A stretch of 64,000 nucleotides of DNA from NCBI GenBank assembly GCA_049889175.1, contig JBMHDW010000012.1, forward strand, positions 62,001 through 126,000, read 5' to 3'. Source of the DNA: JBMHDW01 sp049889175. Lineage in GTDB: Bacteria; Pseudomonadota; Gammaproteobacteria; Comchoanobacterales; Comchoanobacteraceae. The notes beneath the pieces were generated by a model. The model was given only the letters and a program-made list of their open reading frames with translations, was not told the origin of the DNA and did no database searches. The translations under genes were made by a program, and so were the position numbers. Below are positions 50,972-59,797 of this stretch, in pieces (within the stretch, counting starts at the first letter, position 1; each line of letters opens with the position of its first letter).

Positions 50972-51559
50972 ATGTTAACAGTGAAACAACTTCAGGTGTT
51001 ACAATACATCCAAAATTATATGAGTGAAAACGATTATGCACCCACAACTAAAGAGATCGCTCAGGGTATTGGCATACAATCACGTGGTGTTGTGCATCGT
51101 TACTTAAAAGCGCTAAAAGAAGCCGGTCACATCGATTTGCTCGCACAAAAAAAACGTAATATTGTTTTAACTGCCGTAAACACTAAAAATCAAATTCCAA
51201 TACTTGGTTGTATTGCTGCGGGTAAGCCATTAGAAGCGATTGAGCAAGATGAGTATTTAAATATGGAGCACTTATTTACTGGTGCCAACCGTTATGCACT
51301 AAAGGTAAAGGGTGACTCAATGATTGAAGAAGGCATTATGGATGGTGATATTGCTATTTGTTATCATGCTCAAGTTGCAAAAAACAATCAAATTGTGGTG
51401 GCACTTATTGATCAACAAGAAGTCACACTTAAGCGTATTCAATTTCTTAAGCATGAGATTATACTTCATTCAGCAAATGCTAAATATGGCCCTCAAATCT
51501 ATGACAGTAAAAGAGTAAGCGTACAGGGTATTTTTATTGGTTTAATTCGATTGGATTAA
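50972..51559 (+). CDS. lexA: LexA repressor
   Basis: 195-aa SOS repressor. N-terminal winged helix (residues 1-65, TTKEIAQGIGIQSRGVVHRYLKAL), self-cleavage site Ala83-Gly84 in CIAAGKPLE, and the Ser/Lys dyad Ser116 (GDSM) and Lys154 (VTLKR). Positions match E. coli closely. It forms an operon with the Y-family polymerase (TAATG overlap), so it probably represses both. Confidence 0.96.
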   Translation: MLTVKQLQVLQYIQNYMSENDYAPTTKEIAQGIGIQSRGVVHRYLKALKEAGHIDLLAQKKRNIVLTAVNTKNQIPILGCIAAGKPLEAIEQDEYLNMEHLFTGANRYALKVKGDSMIEEGIMDGDIAICYHAQVAKNNQIVVALIDQQEVTLKRIQFLKHEIILHSANAKYGPQIYDSKRVSVQGIFIGLIRLD

Positions 51560-52749
51560 TGTTGCAAAAATATCCTGTTTTGATTCATATGGATTTGGAT
51601 GCCTTTTTTGCTTCGATCGAACAAAGAGATGAGCCAACACTAATGGGGCAGCCGGTTGCCATTACCAATGGTAAGCATGGTAGAATGTTAATTACCTGTT
51701 CTTATGAAGCTCGAGCATACGGTCTGTTTACAACAATGCCGGTATGGGAGGCACAAAAAAGATGTCCTAATCTTATTTTGTTACCTTCAAGACTTCATTA
51801 TTATGCCGCAATCTCTCAGAAACTAATGCAGTATATCTATGATAATATTAGTCCAGAAATAGATTTGTTTTCAGTTGATGAGGCATTCATAAAATTACCA
51901 GATAGCTGCTACGATCAGCAGCTTATGAAGAGTATATACAGCATTCACCAGCAAATAAATCTAGCATTTCATTTGCCTATTTCAATGGGTGTAGGCCATA
52001 ACAAAACCAATGCCAAATATGCCACACAGCTAAATAAACCTATGGGAATAAGCATTATCAAACCACATGAAGCTGAAAAAATGCTTGCACATTTACCTGT
52101 AGATGAAATTTGTGGTATTGGCAAAGGATTAAAAAGAATGTTTGCGCAAAAGGGCGTTTATCGATGTGGTCAAGTTAAAAACATTCCTATTTCAGAGCTT
52201 TCTAAACGCTTTGGTACGCCTGGAAGGTTGCTTTGGCATCAATGTCAAGGGAATGACCAAACGCCTTTTGTCAGTCAAAAATCACCACAAAAGTCAGCCA
52301 GCAGCAGTAAAGTGATGCCGCCAAATACCCATCAACAACACGATGCCTTATTTTTTCTTGCTTTTATTGCTCATGAACTAGCTGCAAAACTTGCAACGCT
52401 TCTTGTTAGAGCAGGACAATTAAAGATGACAATTGTGACATCAACATCAGTCTATCAACAGAGCTTTACACCCACTGTTCCTGTGCAAAATGCTTTGGTT
52501 TTTCTGGGGTATTTAAAAACACTGTATTTGCATTATTGTCAAAACCAAAGTCTTAAATTCATAAGTATAGAAGCACACCGTCTGATTCATGAGCAGCAAA
52601 CTACTTTTTTCCATCAATATAGTCGTCAACAACTACAAAAAGTTATGAATCACATCAATGAGCAATTTGGAAAACAAACCATTCATTTAGCTCGTTTAAT
52701 TCCCTCTAAGTCTCATGTGGACACAGCTCAAGATTTAAAGCGTCGCTAA
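51559..52749 (+). CDS. dinB: Y-family DNA polymerase (DinB-like)
   Basis: 396 aa translesion polymerase. Catalytic motifs are IHMDLDAFFASIEQ and LFSVDEAFIKL, and the NKTNAKYATQLNKPMG region, the helix-hairpin-helix (VDEICGIGKGLKRMF) and a little-finger domain follow. The C-terminal clamp-binding motif is not obvious. Lesion bypass after SOS induction is expected from its coupling to lexA. It ends 5 nt before the convergent trxB stop, without a terminator. Confidence 0.92.
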   Translation: MLQKYPVLIHMDLDAFFASIEQRDEPTLMGQPVAITNGKHGRMLITCSYEARAYGLFTTMPVWEAQKRCPNLILLPSRLHYYAAISQKLMQYIYDNISPEIDLFSVDEAFIKLPDSCYDQQLMKSIYSIHQQINLAFHLPISMGVGHNKTNAKYATQLNKPMGISIIKPHEAEKMLAHLPVDEICGIGKGLKRMFAQKGVYRCGQVKNIPISELSKRFGTPGRLLWHQCQGNDQTPFVSQKSPQKSASSSKVMPPNTHQQHDALFFLAFIAHELAAKLATLLVRAGQLKMTIVTSTSVYQQSFTPTVPVQNALVFLGYLKTLYLHYCQNQSLKFISIEAHRLIHEQQTTFFHQYSRQQLQKVMNHINEQFGKQTIHLARLIPSKSHVDTAQDLKRR

Positions 52750-52754
52750 TATAT

Positions 52755-53705
52755 TTAATGTGATGATAAAAACCGCTCAGCATCGAGTGCAGCCATACAG
52801 CCAGTTCCAGCTGATGTGATTGCCTGTCGATAAACATGATCAGAAACATCTCCAGCAGCAAAGACACCTGGAACAGAAGTTTCTGTTGCCATTCCATCTA
52901 AACCACTTTTTACTTGAATGTAGCCATTATGCATTGTGAGCTGGCCTTCAAATATACCAGTATTAGGTTTATGACCAATGGCAATAAATGCGCCAGTTAC
53001 AGGTAAGTCTTCAAGAGCGCCAGAAACAGAATGCTTGAGTTGTAGGGATTTTAACTGTTGCTCATCACCTATAAATTGATCAACAGTATAATTGATCATT
53101 TTGCGAATTTTGCCTTGTTCGACCAATTGATCTAGTCGTTGCTGAAGTACGTGCTCTGCACGAAAAACATCACGTCTGTGTACTAAAGTAACCGTGCGAC
53201 ATAAATTCGATAAATAGATGGCTTCTTCAAAAGCGGTATTACCACCACCTACAACAGCAACATCTTCATTACGGAAGAAGAAGCCGTCACATGTAGCACA
53301 AGCAGAGACACCTTTACCCATGTATTGCTTTTCAGAATCAAGGCCTAGATATTTTGCCGTTGCACCAGTTGAAATAATAATCGAGTTAGCAAGATAAGAG
53401 GCGTTATCGGTTGTAAGTTGAAAAGGTCGTTGAGAAAAGTCAACTTTATTAACATGCTCTTGTTTCATGGTAACGCCCATGGCTTCGGCATGCTCCTTCA
53501 TTCGATCCATTAGTAAGGGTCCAGTTAAACCAGACGGATCACCAATCCAATTCTCAACGTCTGTTGTGGTCATTAATTGTCCACCGACGTCATAACCCGT
53601 AAGCATTAACGGGGACAACCCAGCACGGGCAGCATAGACAGCAGCAGAATAACCAGCAGGGCCTGAGCCAATAATAATCAATTGATGAGTTGTTTGATCA
53701 ACCAT
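52755..53705 (-). CDS. trxB: Thioredoxin reductase
   Basis: NADPH-dependent flavoprotein, 316 aa from the ATG at 53705 (AGGAT upstream; MVDQTTHQLIIIGSGPAGYSA). FAD motif GSGPAG, redox pair in ACATCDGFF, NADPH motif VGGGNTAFEEA, and the C-terminal GVFAAGDVSDHVYRQAITSAGTGCMAA. Divergent from ftsK. Normal length. Confidence 0.97.
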   Translation of the reverse strand: MVDQTTHQLIIIGSGPAGYSAAVYAARAGLSPLMLTGYDVGGQLMTTTDVENWIGDPSGLTGPLLMDRMKEHAEAMGVTMKQEHVNKVDFSQRPFQLTTDNASYLANSIIISTGATAKYLGLDSEKQYMGKGVSACATCDGFFFRNEDVAVVGGGNTAFEEAIYLSNLCRTVTLVHRRDVFRAEHVLQQRLDQLVEQGKIRKMINYTVDQFIGDEQQLKSLQLKHSVSGALEDLPVTGAFIAIGHKPNTGIFEGQLTMHNGYIQVKSGLDGMATETSVPGVFAAGDVSDHVYRQAITSAGTGCMAALDAERFLSSH

Positions 53706-53734
53706 AATACATCCTATTTTGTGTTCTTGATCCA

Positions 53735-53763
53735 AGAATAACCAATAAATTGACAATTGCCAA
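53735..53763 (-). promoter_or_regulatory. Promoter of trxB
   Basis: On the minus strand TTGGCA (53763-53758), a 17-nt spacer and TATTCT (53740-53735). Predicted start near 53728, about 23 nt before the trxB ATG. Confidence 0.5.
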
Positions 53764-53774
53764 TGGTTTTGTCT

Positions 53775-53802
53775 TTGAATGAAGGATAATAAACGTTATA
53801 AT
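53775..53802 (+). promoter_or_regulatory. Promoter of ftsK-lolA
   Basis: TTGAAT (53775-53780), a 16-nt spacer and consensus TATAAT (53797-53802). The leader of about 23 nt carries TAGGAG before the ftsK ATG at 53832. Confidence 0.65.
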
Positions 53803-53831
53803 ATGATGGTTTGAAATAGGGTAGGAGTAAG

Positions 53832-56072
53832 ATGAACAAGAATAACAGTACATTGGCTCGAAACGATATTGGATTTTGGATATTGGCAACGTTAGCAACA
53901 TTTTTTACCATTGCATTGGCATCACATACAGCAACTGATCATTTTAGATTTGAAGCACACAACACATCAACGGTGATGAACACAACAGGATTTTTAGGTG
54001 GGTTTATTGCGAATGCACTTATCGACGCAATGGGATACTCTGCATGGCTTATTCCTGTCTTAATGGCACAAATGGCGGTTATGCAGCTAATTGATAATCA
54101 AAAAAACATCAAGAAGCAAACATTGATCTCTATTTGTATGATTATTGTCATTATGCCATTGCTAGCATTATATATCCCTAATAACTTCACGATCATACCT
54201 AATTATATTTTGAATAATGGCGGCACATTAGGGACTCAAATGGCCATTTTGTGTACGACTTACTTAGGTACCATAGGAACCACAGTGATGCTCTCAGGTA
54301 CACTGATACTACTGTGTCAAATGCAGCTGAATATTTCATTTATTCAAATAATGAAACAACTAGCAAAGTATGTTGTTCATAACACTACTGTGCTATTTAA
54401 ACGCTTAGCAAGTTATGTCAAAGAGCAGGTGAATAAACAAAGAGTCTTCAAAAAAGAATATGTTAAAACACCAATTCATCAGAGGGATATTGCGCAGCAT
54501 AAATTAAAAATGCCGATACAATCACAAAAGACAACCAATGATGAACAATTACCATTAAAAATCAACAATAAAGACATTAGACCTGAAGGGCAATCCCTGA
54601 CTAAAGGCAGCATCAAACAAAAGCCAATCAATGTTGATGAAGCAACTAAGTTGTTAAAAATATCTAATAAAACTGATTTGGTGAACCACGAAGAGCAACT
54701 AACATTAAGCAAAAATGTTGAGAAAATTTTGTTAGATTTTGGATTTGAAGTAAACGTAACAGCCCACTACCCAGGGCCTGTGGTTACGAGATTTGAGTTG
54801 TCCTTGCGTGCAGGTACAAAAGCCAATAAAATTACTGCTATTGCCAAAGATATCGCGAGATCATTATCCGTCACCAGTGTTCGTGTTGTTGAAGTCATAC
54901 CTGGTAAATCCGTTATTGGTATAGAAATACCCAATGAAAATAGAGAGATTGTCTATTTAAAGGAGCTGTTTGAAAGTAAAACCTATAAAGAAACAAAGGC
55001 CACATTGCCCATGACTTTAGGTAAAGATATCAGTGGTGATAGCATTACGGTTGATTTGGCCAAAATGCCACATCTACTAGTTGCTGGAACAACAGGAAGT
55101 GGTAAGAGTGTTGGTATCAATGTCATGATATTAAGTTTATTGCTTAAAAGAACACCTGAGCAGCTTAAACTTATCCTTATAGATCCGAAAATGCTTGAAT
55201 TGGCCGTCTATGCAGATATTCCACACTTATTGACTCCTGTTGTTACGGATATGAACGATGCGGCAACAGCATTAAGATGGTCTGTTGCAGAAATGGAGCG
55301 TCGATATAAGTTGATGGCAGAAGTGGGCGTTCGAAACATTGCTAATTATAATGAAAAAATATCCCAACACAATCAGCATTTAGAAGAAGGCGAAGAGGCG
55401 AAAGATATCTTACCACATATAGTGATAGTTGCTGATGAGTTTGCTGATATGTTTATGGTTGTCGGTAAGAAGATTGAGCAGCTCATTGCAAGACTTGCAC
55501 AAAAGGCAAGGGCAGCTGGTATACACCTCATTCTAGCCACACAACGTCCAAGTGTTGATGTGGTGACAGGTTTGATTAAGGCCAACATACCATCAAGGAT
55601 ATCATTTCATGTATCTTCAAAGATAGATTCAAGAACAGTGTTAGATCAGCAGGGAGCGGAACAATTATTAGGTCATGGTGATATGTTGTATTTACCATCA
55701 GGCAGTTCAGCACCAACTCGCGTTCATGGTGCATATGTTAGTGACGATGAAGTGCACAGCATCGTAAAAATGGTCAAAAAGCAGGGTAGTGCTAACTATT
55801 GTGATGATGTTATCAACAGTAACAATGATGTTCCAGGCATCGATAGCGATGGTGGAAGCTCCAGTGATCAACGTGATGCCTTATTTGATCAGGCTGTTGA
55901 TATTGTTGCAAAATCAAGAAAAGCCTCTATATCATATTTGCAAAGAAGATTAAGGATCGGTTATAACAGAGCTGCATCATTGATCGAAGCAATGGAAGAA
56001 GAAGGCATTGTTGGTGCGCCTGAACAAAATGGCGCCCGAGAAGTTCTTGCAGCAGAGCCACGGGAGGGTTAA
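53832..56072 (+). CDS. ftsK: DNA translocase FtsK
   Basis: 746 aa. Four N-terminal membrane helices (to about 170) and a short charged linker are followed by the RecA-like motor with Walker A GTTGSGKSVG, LILIDPKMLELAVY, Walker B IVIVADEFADMF and ILATQRPSVDVVTG. The C-terminal gamma winged helix (SISYLQRRLRIGYNRAASLIEAMEEEG) reads KOPS sites. It is compact compared with E. coli (1329 aa) because the linker is short. Resolves chromosome dimers at the septum. It overlaps lolA by 1 nt. Confidence 0.97.
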   Translation: MNKNNSTLARNDIGFWILATLATFFTIALASHTATDHFRFEAHNTSTVMNTTGFLGGFIANALIDAMGYSAWLIPVLMAQMAVMQLIDNQKNIKKQTLISICMIIVIMPLLALYIPNNFTIIPNYILNNGGTLGTQMAILCTTYLGTIGTTVMLSGTLILLCQMQLNISFIQIMKQLAKYVVHNTTVLFKRLASYVKEQVNKQRVFKKEYVKTPIHQRDIAQHKLKMPIQSQKTTNDEQLPLKINNKDIRPEGQSLTKGSIKQKPINVDEATKLLKISNKTDLVNHEEQLTLSKNVEKILLDFGFEVNVTAHYPGPVVTRFELSLRAGTKANKITAIAKDIARSLSVTSVRVVEVIPGKSVIGIEIPNENREIVYLKELFESKTYKETKATLPMTLGKDISGDSITVDLAKMPHLLVAGTTGSGKSVGINVMILSLLLKRTPEQLKLILIDPKMLELAVYADIPHLLTPVVTDMNDAATALRWSVAEMERRYKLMAEVGVRNIANYNEKISQHNQHLEEGEEAKDILPHIVIVADEFADMFMVVGKKIEQLIARLAQKARAAGIHLILATQRPSVDVVTGLIKANIPSRISFHVSSKIDSRTVLDQQGAEQLLGHGDMLYLPSGSSAPTRVHGAYVSDDEVHSIVKMVKKQGSANYCDDVINSNNDVPGIDSDGGSSSDQRDALFDQAVDIVAKSRKASISYLQRRLRIGYNRAASLIEAMEEEGIVGAPEQNGAREVLAAEPREG

Positions 56073-56617
56073 TGAGAACATATAGTCTAATGCTAGGGTT
56101 GGTTGGTGTAATAGGCATTAGTAATGCATCATGCACTCTGCCATCTATGACCCCCATGAATGCAAAAGTTCATCACGAAATCATTTCAAAAGATGGTGAA
56201 AAAATGATCCTTAATGATCAAATTATTCTGGATGAGAACTTCTTTTATTACCACTCAAGCAATGACTTGTATTATCGCTTTGAAGATGGTTATTTTCATG
56301 AGTTTGACGCTGAATTAAATCACAGCAATACCTATCCAGGCGATATGAATCATCCATTATTGCTTGCATTAATGGGTGGGCAGAAAGATAATGAACTTGA
56401 CTGCCAATATACCAATGGTCACTATTTGATACACACACAAGTCAATGATCAATCATGGGATATTGATTTGTCATTTGAGGATGGCGAACCCAAGCAACTT
56501 ATTTACAGTGATGAGATGGATAATAAACACATTTTGACATTTAAGCACATTCAACATGAAGTAATTCAGACGACACAGTGGACACTGCCCACAAATGAAA
56601 ATACGACTTTTAGCTAG
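56072..56617 (+). CDS. lolA: LolA-like outer-membrane lipoprotein carrier (divergent)
   Basis: 181 aa with a signal-peptide-like N-terminus (about 1-20, MRTYSLMLGLVGVIGISNAS). The rest is beta-strand-like, with alternating hydrophobic residues. The call rests mainly on position: ftsK-lolA-serS is a strongly conserved order. The sequence itself is very divergent and lacks a clear LolA signature, so a different periplasmic protein in this slot is possible. LolA would ferry lipoproteins from LolCDE to LolB; the lnt gene at 63 kb supports a working lipoprotein pathway. Confidence 0.6.
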   Translation: MRTYSLMLGLVGVIGISNASCTLPSMTPMNAKVHHEIISKDGEKMILNDQIILDENFFYYHSSNDLYYRFEDGYFHEFDAELNHSNTYPGDMNHPLLLALMGGQKDNELDCQYTNGHYLIHTQVNDQSWDIDLSFEDGEPKQLIYSDEMDNKHILTFKHIQHEVIQTTQWTLPTNENTTFS

Positions 56618-56625
56618 GAGCATAT

Positions 56626-57891
56626 ATGAAATCAATGATTAAAGAGGATATAACAAAAGTTCAGTTAGGATTAAAAAAAAGAAACATAAACTTTGATAGA
56701 GATCAGTTAGAACAAATAAAGCAAGAGAGAAGTGAAGCTATCGTTCAGCACGAATCACTTCTTCAAGAGAAAAAACGTCTTTCAAAATCATTTGGGATGA
56801 TGAAAAAAAGTGGTGATAATACCGAAGAATTAGCAGAAAAAATTGCGAATATAAAAGATAAGATAAGTGATTCTGAAGAGAAGCAAAGAACCCTTGAAGA
56901 ACAATGGGATAATATTATTAGTGGTATACCTAATGTGCCGCACGACTCGGTTGTTCCTGGTAAAGATGAGGACGATAATGTATTAGTGGCTCAATATGGT
57001 AATATCAACAATAATGTTCAAAACCCTAAAGAACATATGGATGCTACATCACTGATTGATATGGCTATGGGCGCCAAACTTGCGGGCAGTCGATTTGCAG
57101 TATTAAAAGGGAAAATAGCTAAATTACACCGATCACTCAGTCAATATATGTTGAATAAACATGAACAAAATGGATATGTTGAAATCAACACTCCGGTTAT
57201 GGCAAACACACAATGTTTTAGGGGGACAGGCCAATTACCTAAGTTTATAGATGATCAATTTAAAATTGCAGAAACAGACTTCTATTTAATACCAACAGCT
57301 GAAGTCACACTGACTAATCTTTTTGCCAATCGAATACTTTCAGAAAAACAGCTCCCTCAAAACATCATGGCACATACGCTGTGTTTTAGAAAAGAAGCAG
57401 GCTCGTATGGCAAAGATACAAAAGGAATGTTTCGAGTGCATCAATTTGAAAAAATAGAATTGGTTAAAGTGGTTCATCCAGAACACTCATACCAGGCATT
57501 GGATGATTTACTTAATGATGCAAAGGGTATACTTGATGACCTTAAATTGCCCTACCAAGTGGTATCTTTATGTGGTGGTGATTTAGGTTTTTCAGCGGCA
57601 AAAACCTTTGACATAGAAGTCTGGCTTCCAGGTCAAGGGCGATATAGAGAGGTATCATCTTGCTCAAATTTTGAAGCATTTCAAGCTGAAAGAATGGAGC
57701 TAAGAATGAAAACATCAGACGGTAAAAAAGTTTTTCCACACACTCTGAATGGATCAGGATTAGCGGTTGGTAGAACGTTAATAGCTGTCATTGAAAACTA
57801 TCAACAATCTGATGGCAGCATTTTGGTGCCAGAGGTATTACAGCCATTAATGGGGTGTGAGCGTATCACTAATCAAGAGATGGTTGTTTAG
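56626..57891 (+). CDS. serS: Seryl-tRNA synthetase
   Basis: 421-aa class II synthetase. An N-terminal long coiled-coil arm (about 25-100) is followed by the core with FRGTGQLPKF, motif 2 LCFRKEAGSYGKDTKGMFRVHQFEKIELV and motif 3 LNGSGLAVGRTLIAVIENYQ. Normal length. It has AGGAG upstream and a strong terminator downstream. Confidence 0.98.
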   Translation: MKSMIKEDITKVQLGLKKRNINFDRDQLEQIKQERSEAIVQHESLLQEKKRLSKSFGMMKKSGDNTEELAEKIANIKDKISDSEEKQRTLEEQWDNIISGIPNVPHDSVVPGKDEDDNVLVAQYGNINNNVQNPKEHMDATSLIDMAMGAKLAGSRFAVLKGKIAKLHRSLSQYMLNKHEQNGYVEINTPVMANTQCFRGTGQLPKFIDDQFKIAETDFYLIPTAEVTLTNLFANRILSEKQLPQNIMAHTLCFRKEAGSYGKDTKGMFRVHQFEKIELVKVVHPEHSYQALDDLLNDAKGILDDLKLPYQVVSLCGGDLGFSAAKTFDIEVWLPGQGRYREVSSCSNFEAFQAERMELRMKTSDGKKVFPHTLNGSGLAVGRTLIAVIENYQQSDGSILVPEVLQPLMGCERITNQEMVV

Positions 57892-57907
57892 AAAGCTATT
57901 GATGGTA

Positions 57908-57937
57908 TAAAAAAAGCACCCTAAGGTGCTTTTTTTA
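57908..57937. terminator. Bidirectional rho-independent terminator
   Basis: The stem AGCACC (57915-57920), loop CTAA and GGTGCT (57925-57930) is flanked by an A-tract before and a T-tract after. It can therefore end both serS (plus) and the BI-1 gene (minus). Confidence 0.9.
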
Positions 57938-57953
57938 TATCCGTAATGACTGA

Positions 57954-58616
57954 TTAGTCACGAGATCCACCAAACATAGATAGAATATGTAGTAATGAAA
58001 CAAATAAGTTGTAGATAGAAACAAATAAGCCTGTTGCTGCAAGAATATAGTTTCGCTCACCACCATGAATTATTTGACTTGTCTTGTAAAGAATCATACC
58101 TGAGCTCACGAGTGCAAAAATACCTGAAGCGATGATGCTAAGCATGGGTAAAGAAAAGAACATGGCAATCAAAGAGCTTAAAAAAGCGACCAAAATACCA
58201 ACAAATAGTACACCACCCATAAAAGAAAAATCTTTACGAGTTGTGATAACATACAGCGAAAGGGCAAGGGTTATTGTTGCTGTTGTTCCGAGTGCCATGG
58301 CAATAATCATACCACCTTTGGGTAGAACGGCTATAGCATTAAGCATAGGTGCTAGAAAATAACCCAAACTACCCGTAAAGATGAAAGAGAAAAGGATGCC
58401 TAACCCGGACGTTGCTGTGGCATGCACCGCAAAAAGAGAGCCATAGACAACAACTAAAAACAAAATAAGATTAGGTTGAGCATTGTATTGCATACCAAAC
58501 CATGCCATGACAGCAGAGAATGCAATGGTCATACCTAGTAGTAAATAAGTATTTTTAAGAACAACAGACTGCTCTGTTGTTAGGTCAATTGAACGTGTTA
58601 TTCCTCGTGAATTCAT
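57954..58616 (-). CDS. Bax inhibitor-1 family membrane protein (YccA/YbhL type)
   Basis: 220 aa from the ATG at 58616 (GGAG 7 nt upstream). Seven membrane helices. TYLLLGMTIAFSAVMAWFG and the C-terminal LFVSIYNLFVSLLHILSMFGGSRD are typical of bacterial BI-1 proteins. YccA relatives modulate FtsH; others leak calcium. The function here is not established. Confidence 0.93.
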   Translation of the reverse strand: MNSRGITRSIDLTTEQSVVLKNTYLLLGMTIAFSAVMAWFGMQYNAQPNLILFLVVVYGSLFAVHATATSGLGILFSFIFTGSLGYFLAPMLNAIAVLPKGGMIIAMALGTTATITLALSLYVITTRKDFSFMGGVLFVGILVAFLSSLIAMFFSLPMLSIIASGIFALVSSGMILYKTSQIIHGGERNYILAATGLFVSIYNLFVSLLHILSMFGGSRD

Positions 58617-58643
58617 ATTTTTCTCCAAAATGTAAGTTTTACT

Positions 58644-58672
58644 ATAATAACAGCAATATCATAAATTTACAA
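58644..58672 (-). promoter_or_regulatory. Promoter of the BI-1 family gene
   Basis: On the minus strand TTGTAA (58672-58667), a 17-nt spacer and TATTAT (58649-58644). Predicted start near 58637, about 20 nt before the ATG. Confidence 0.55.
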
Positions 58673-58928
58673 ACTTTTTCATTGAATACCATTGCCTAAA
58701 TATCGCGTTATTCAAAGGAGTGATGTGTCTTATGAAAATTTATCTCATAAGCAGTAATAAATTATTTAGACATTGGTAAAGATTTTATGGATAACATTAC
58801 CGTGGTGATGTTGATCAAAAACCACTAAAAAACTATAAATGTTAAAACTCAATCGTCTCTGAGGGGGGGGGAACAAACAAATAATAGCCATTAATTTTGA
58901 TAAGTAAGTCATGATAAAGAATCAAAAC

Positions 58929-58957
58929 TTGCAATCATTTAATTTTTCCTTCAGAAT
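58929..58957 (+). promoter_or_regulatory. Possible promoter of the SDR gene
   Basis: TTGCAA (58929-58934), a 17-nt spacer and CAGAAT (58952-58957), 27 nt before the ATG at 58985, which has AAGGA upstream. The TATAAT touching the ATG (58979-58984) is too close to serve as the -10. Confidence 0.4.
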
Positions 58958-58984
58958 TACTTAAGATTCAAATAAGGATATAAT

Positions 58985-59797
58985 ATGACAGAACTACGAG
59001 GTTATACAGTTGTTATAACAGGTGCAGCACAAGGTGTTGGTTTAGCAATAGCAACAGCATGCGCAGAAGAAGGCGCTAATTTAGCCCTAATAGGCTCAAA
59101 ACAATCAGAAAGTAAAATGGGTGATGTTATCACAGCATTGAAAGAACATGCGGATAATACCAATATTCATTACTTTGTTGCTGATTTGACAGATGATAAT
59201 AGTATTCAAGATTCATTAACTAATATTGTTAATCATTATGGTGCTATAGACGTGCTCATTAACAATGCATCAGTTATTCTCCCTGGGCAAGTTCAAAATA
59301 CAGCTATGGCTCAATATGATTTAATGCATAATATCAATATGCGCGCACCCTATGTATTGAGCAAGTTTGCCTACCAATACCTCAATAAGAGTGATCATAT
59401 TCCACAGATCATTAATATTGCACCACCAATGAATTTAGATCCAAAATGTTTAGCAAAACATTGTGCCTATACCAGTTCACGATATGCACTTAGTCTTTAT
59501 ACAGTTGCATTATCTGAAGAATATAGAGATCAAATAACAGTGAATGCGCTGTGGCCTAAATGCACTATTGATGCATCAGATTCATGTAATATCATTGCTG
59601 GAACTTACGAAAAGATTTCCAATGCTAAGCGAAGTCCAAACATCATGGCTGATGCATTGATTTACATGATAACAGAAGCTAAATATGACAAGACTGGTGA
59701 ATTTATTATAGATGAAGAACTACTTAATGAATACGATGTAGATTTAAGTGTTTACCAGAATGATGATGCAGTGCTACAAAAAGAAACTTTTTGTTAA
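58985..59797 (+). CDS. Short-chain dehydrogenase/reductase with altered catalytic residues
   Basis: 270 aa SDR fold. Cofactor motif TGAAQGVG (12-19), VADLTDD, and NNAS (93-96). The segment from IAPPMNLDP to CAYTSSRYALSLY and VNALWPK resembles the HSDL2-like SDR group. In that group the active site has Ser before PP and YxxxK; here these are Ala146 and Y162-T-S-S-R166, so both the catalytic Ser and Lys are replaced. The protein may have lost dehydrogenase activity or changed chemistry. The substrate is unknown. It is convergent with the small gene downstream (4-nt overlap). Confidence 0.85.
   Translation: MTELRGYTVVITGAAQGVGLAIATACAEEGANLALIGSKQSESKMGDVITALKEHADNTNIHYFVADLTDDNSIQDSLTNIVNHYGAIDVLINNASVILPGQVQNTAMAQYDLMHNINMRAPYVLSKFAYQYLNKSDHIPQIINIAPPMNLDPKCLAKHCAYTSSRYALSLYTVALSEEYRDQITVNALWPKCTIDASDSCNIIAGTYEKISNAKRSPNIMADALIYMITEAKYDKTGEFIIDEELLNEYDVDLSVYQNDDAVLQKETFC

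Larger units (their letters stand above)
58617..58984. other. Regulatory intergenic region with a G9 tract, hairpin and short frame
   Basis: It contains divergent promoters, a very short frame with an upstream AGGAG (58723-58779, 18 codons plus stop), an 8-bp hairpin (58793-58812, loop CGTG) and a run of nine G (58863-58871) that stands out in this AT-rich DNA. No conventional gene is seen. Confidence 0.6.
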
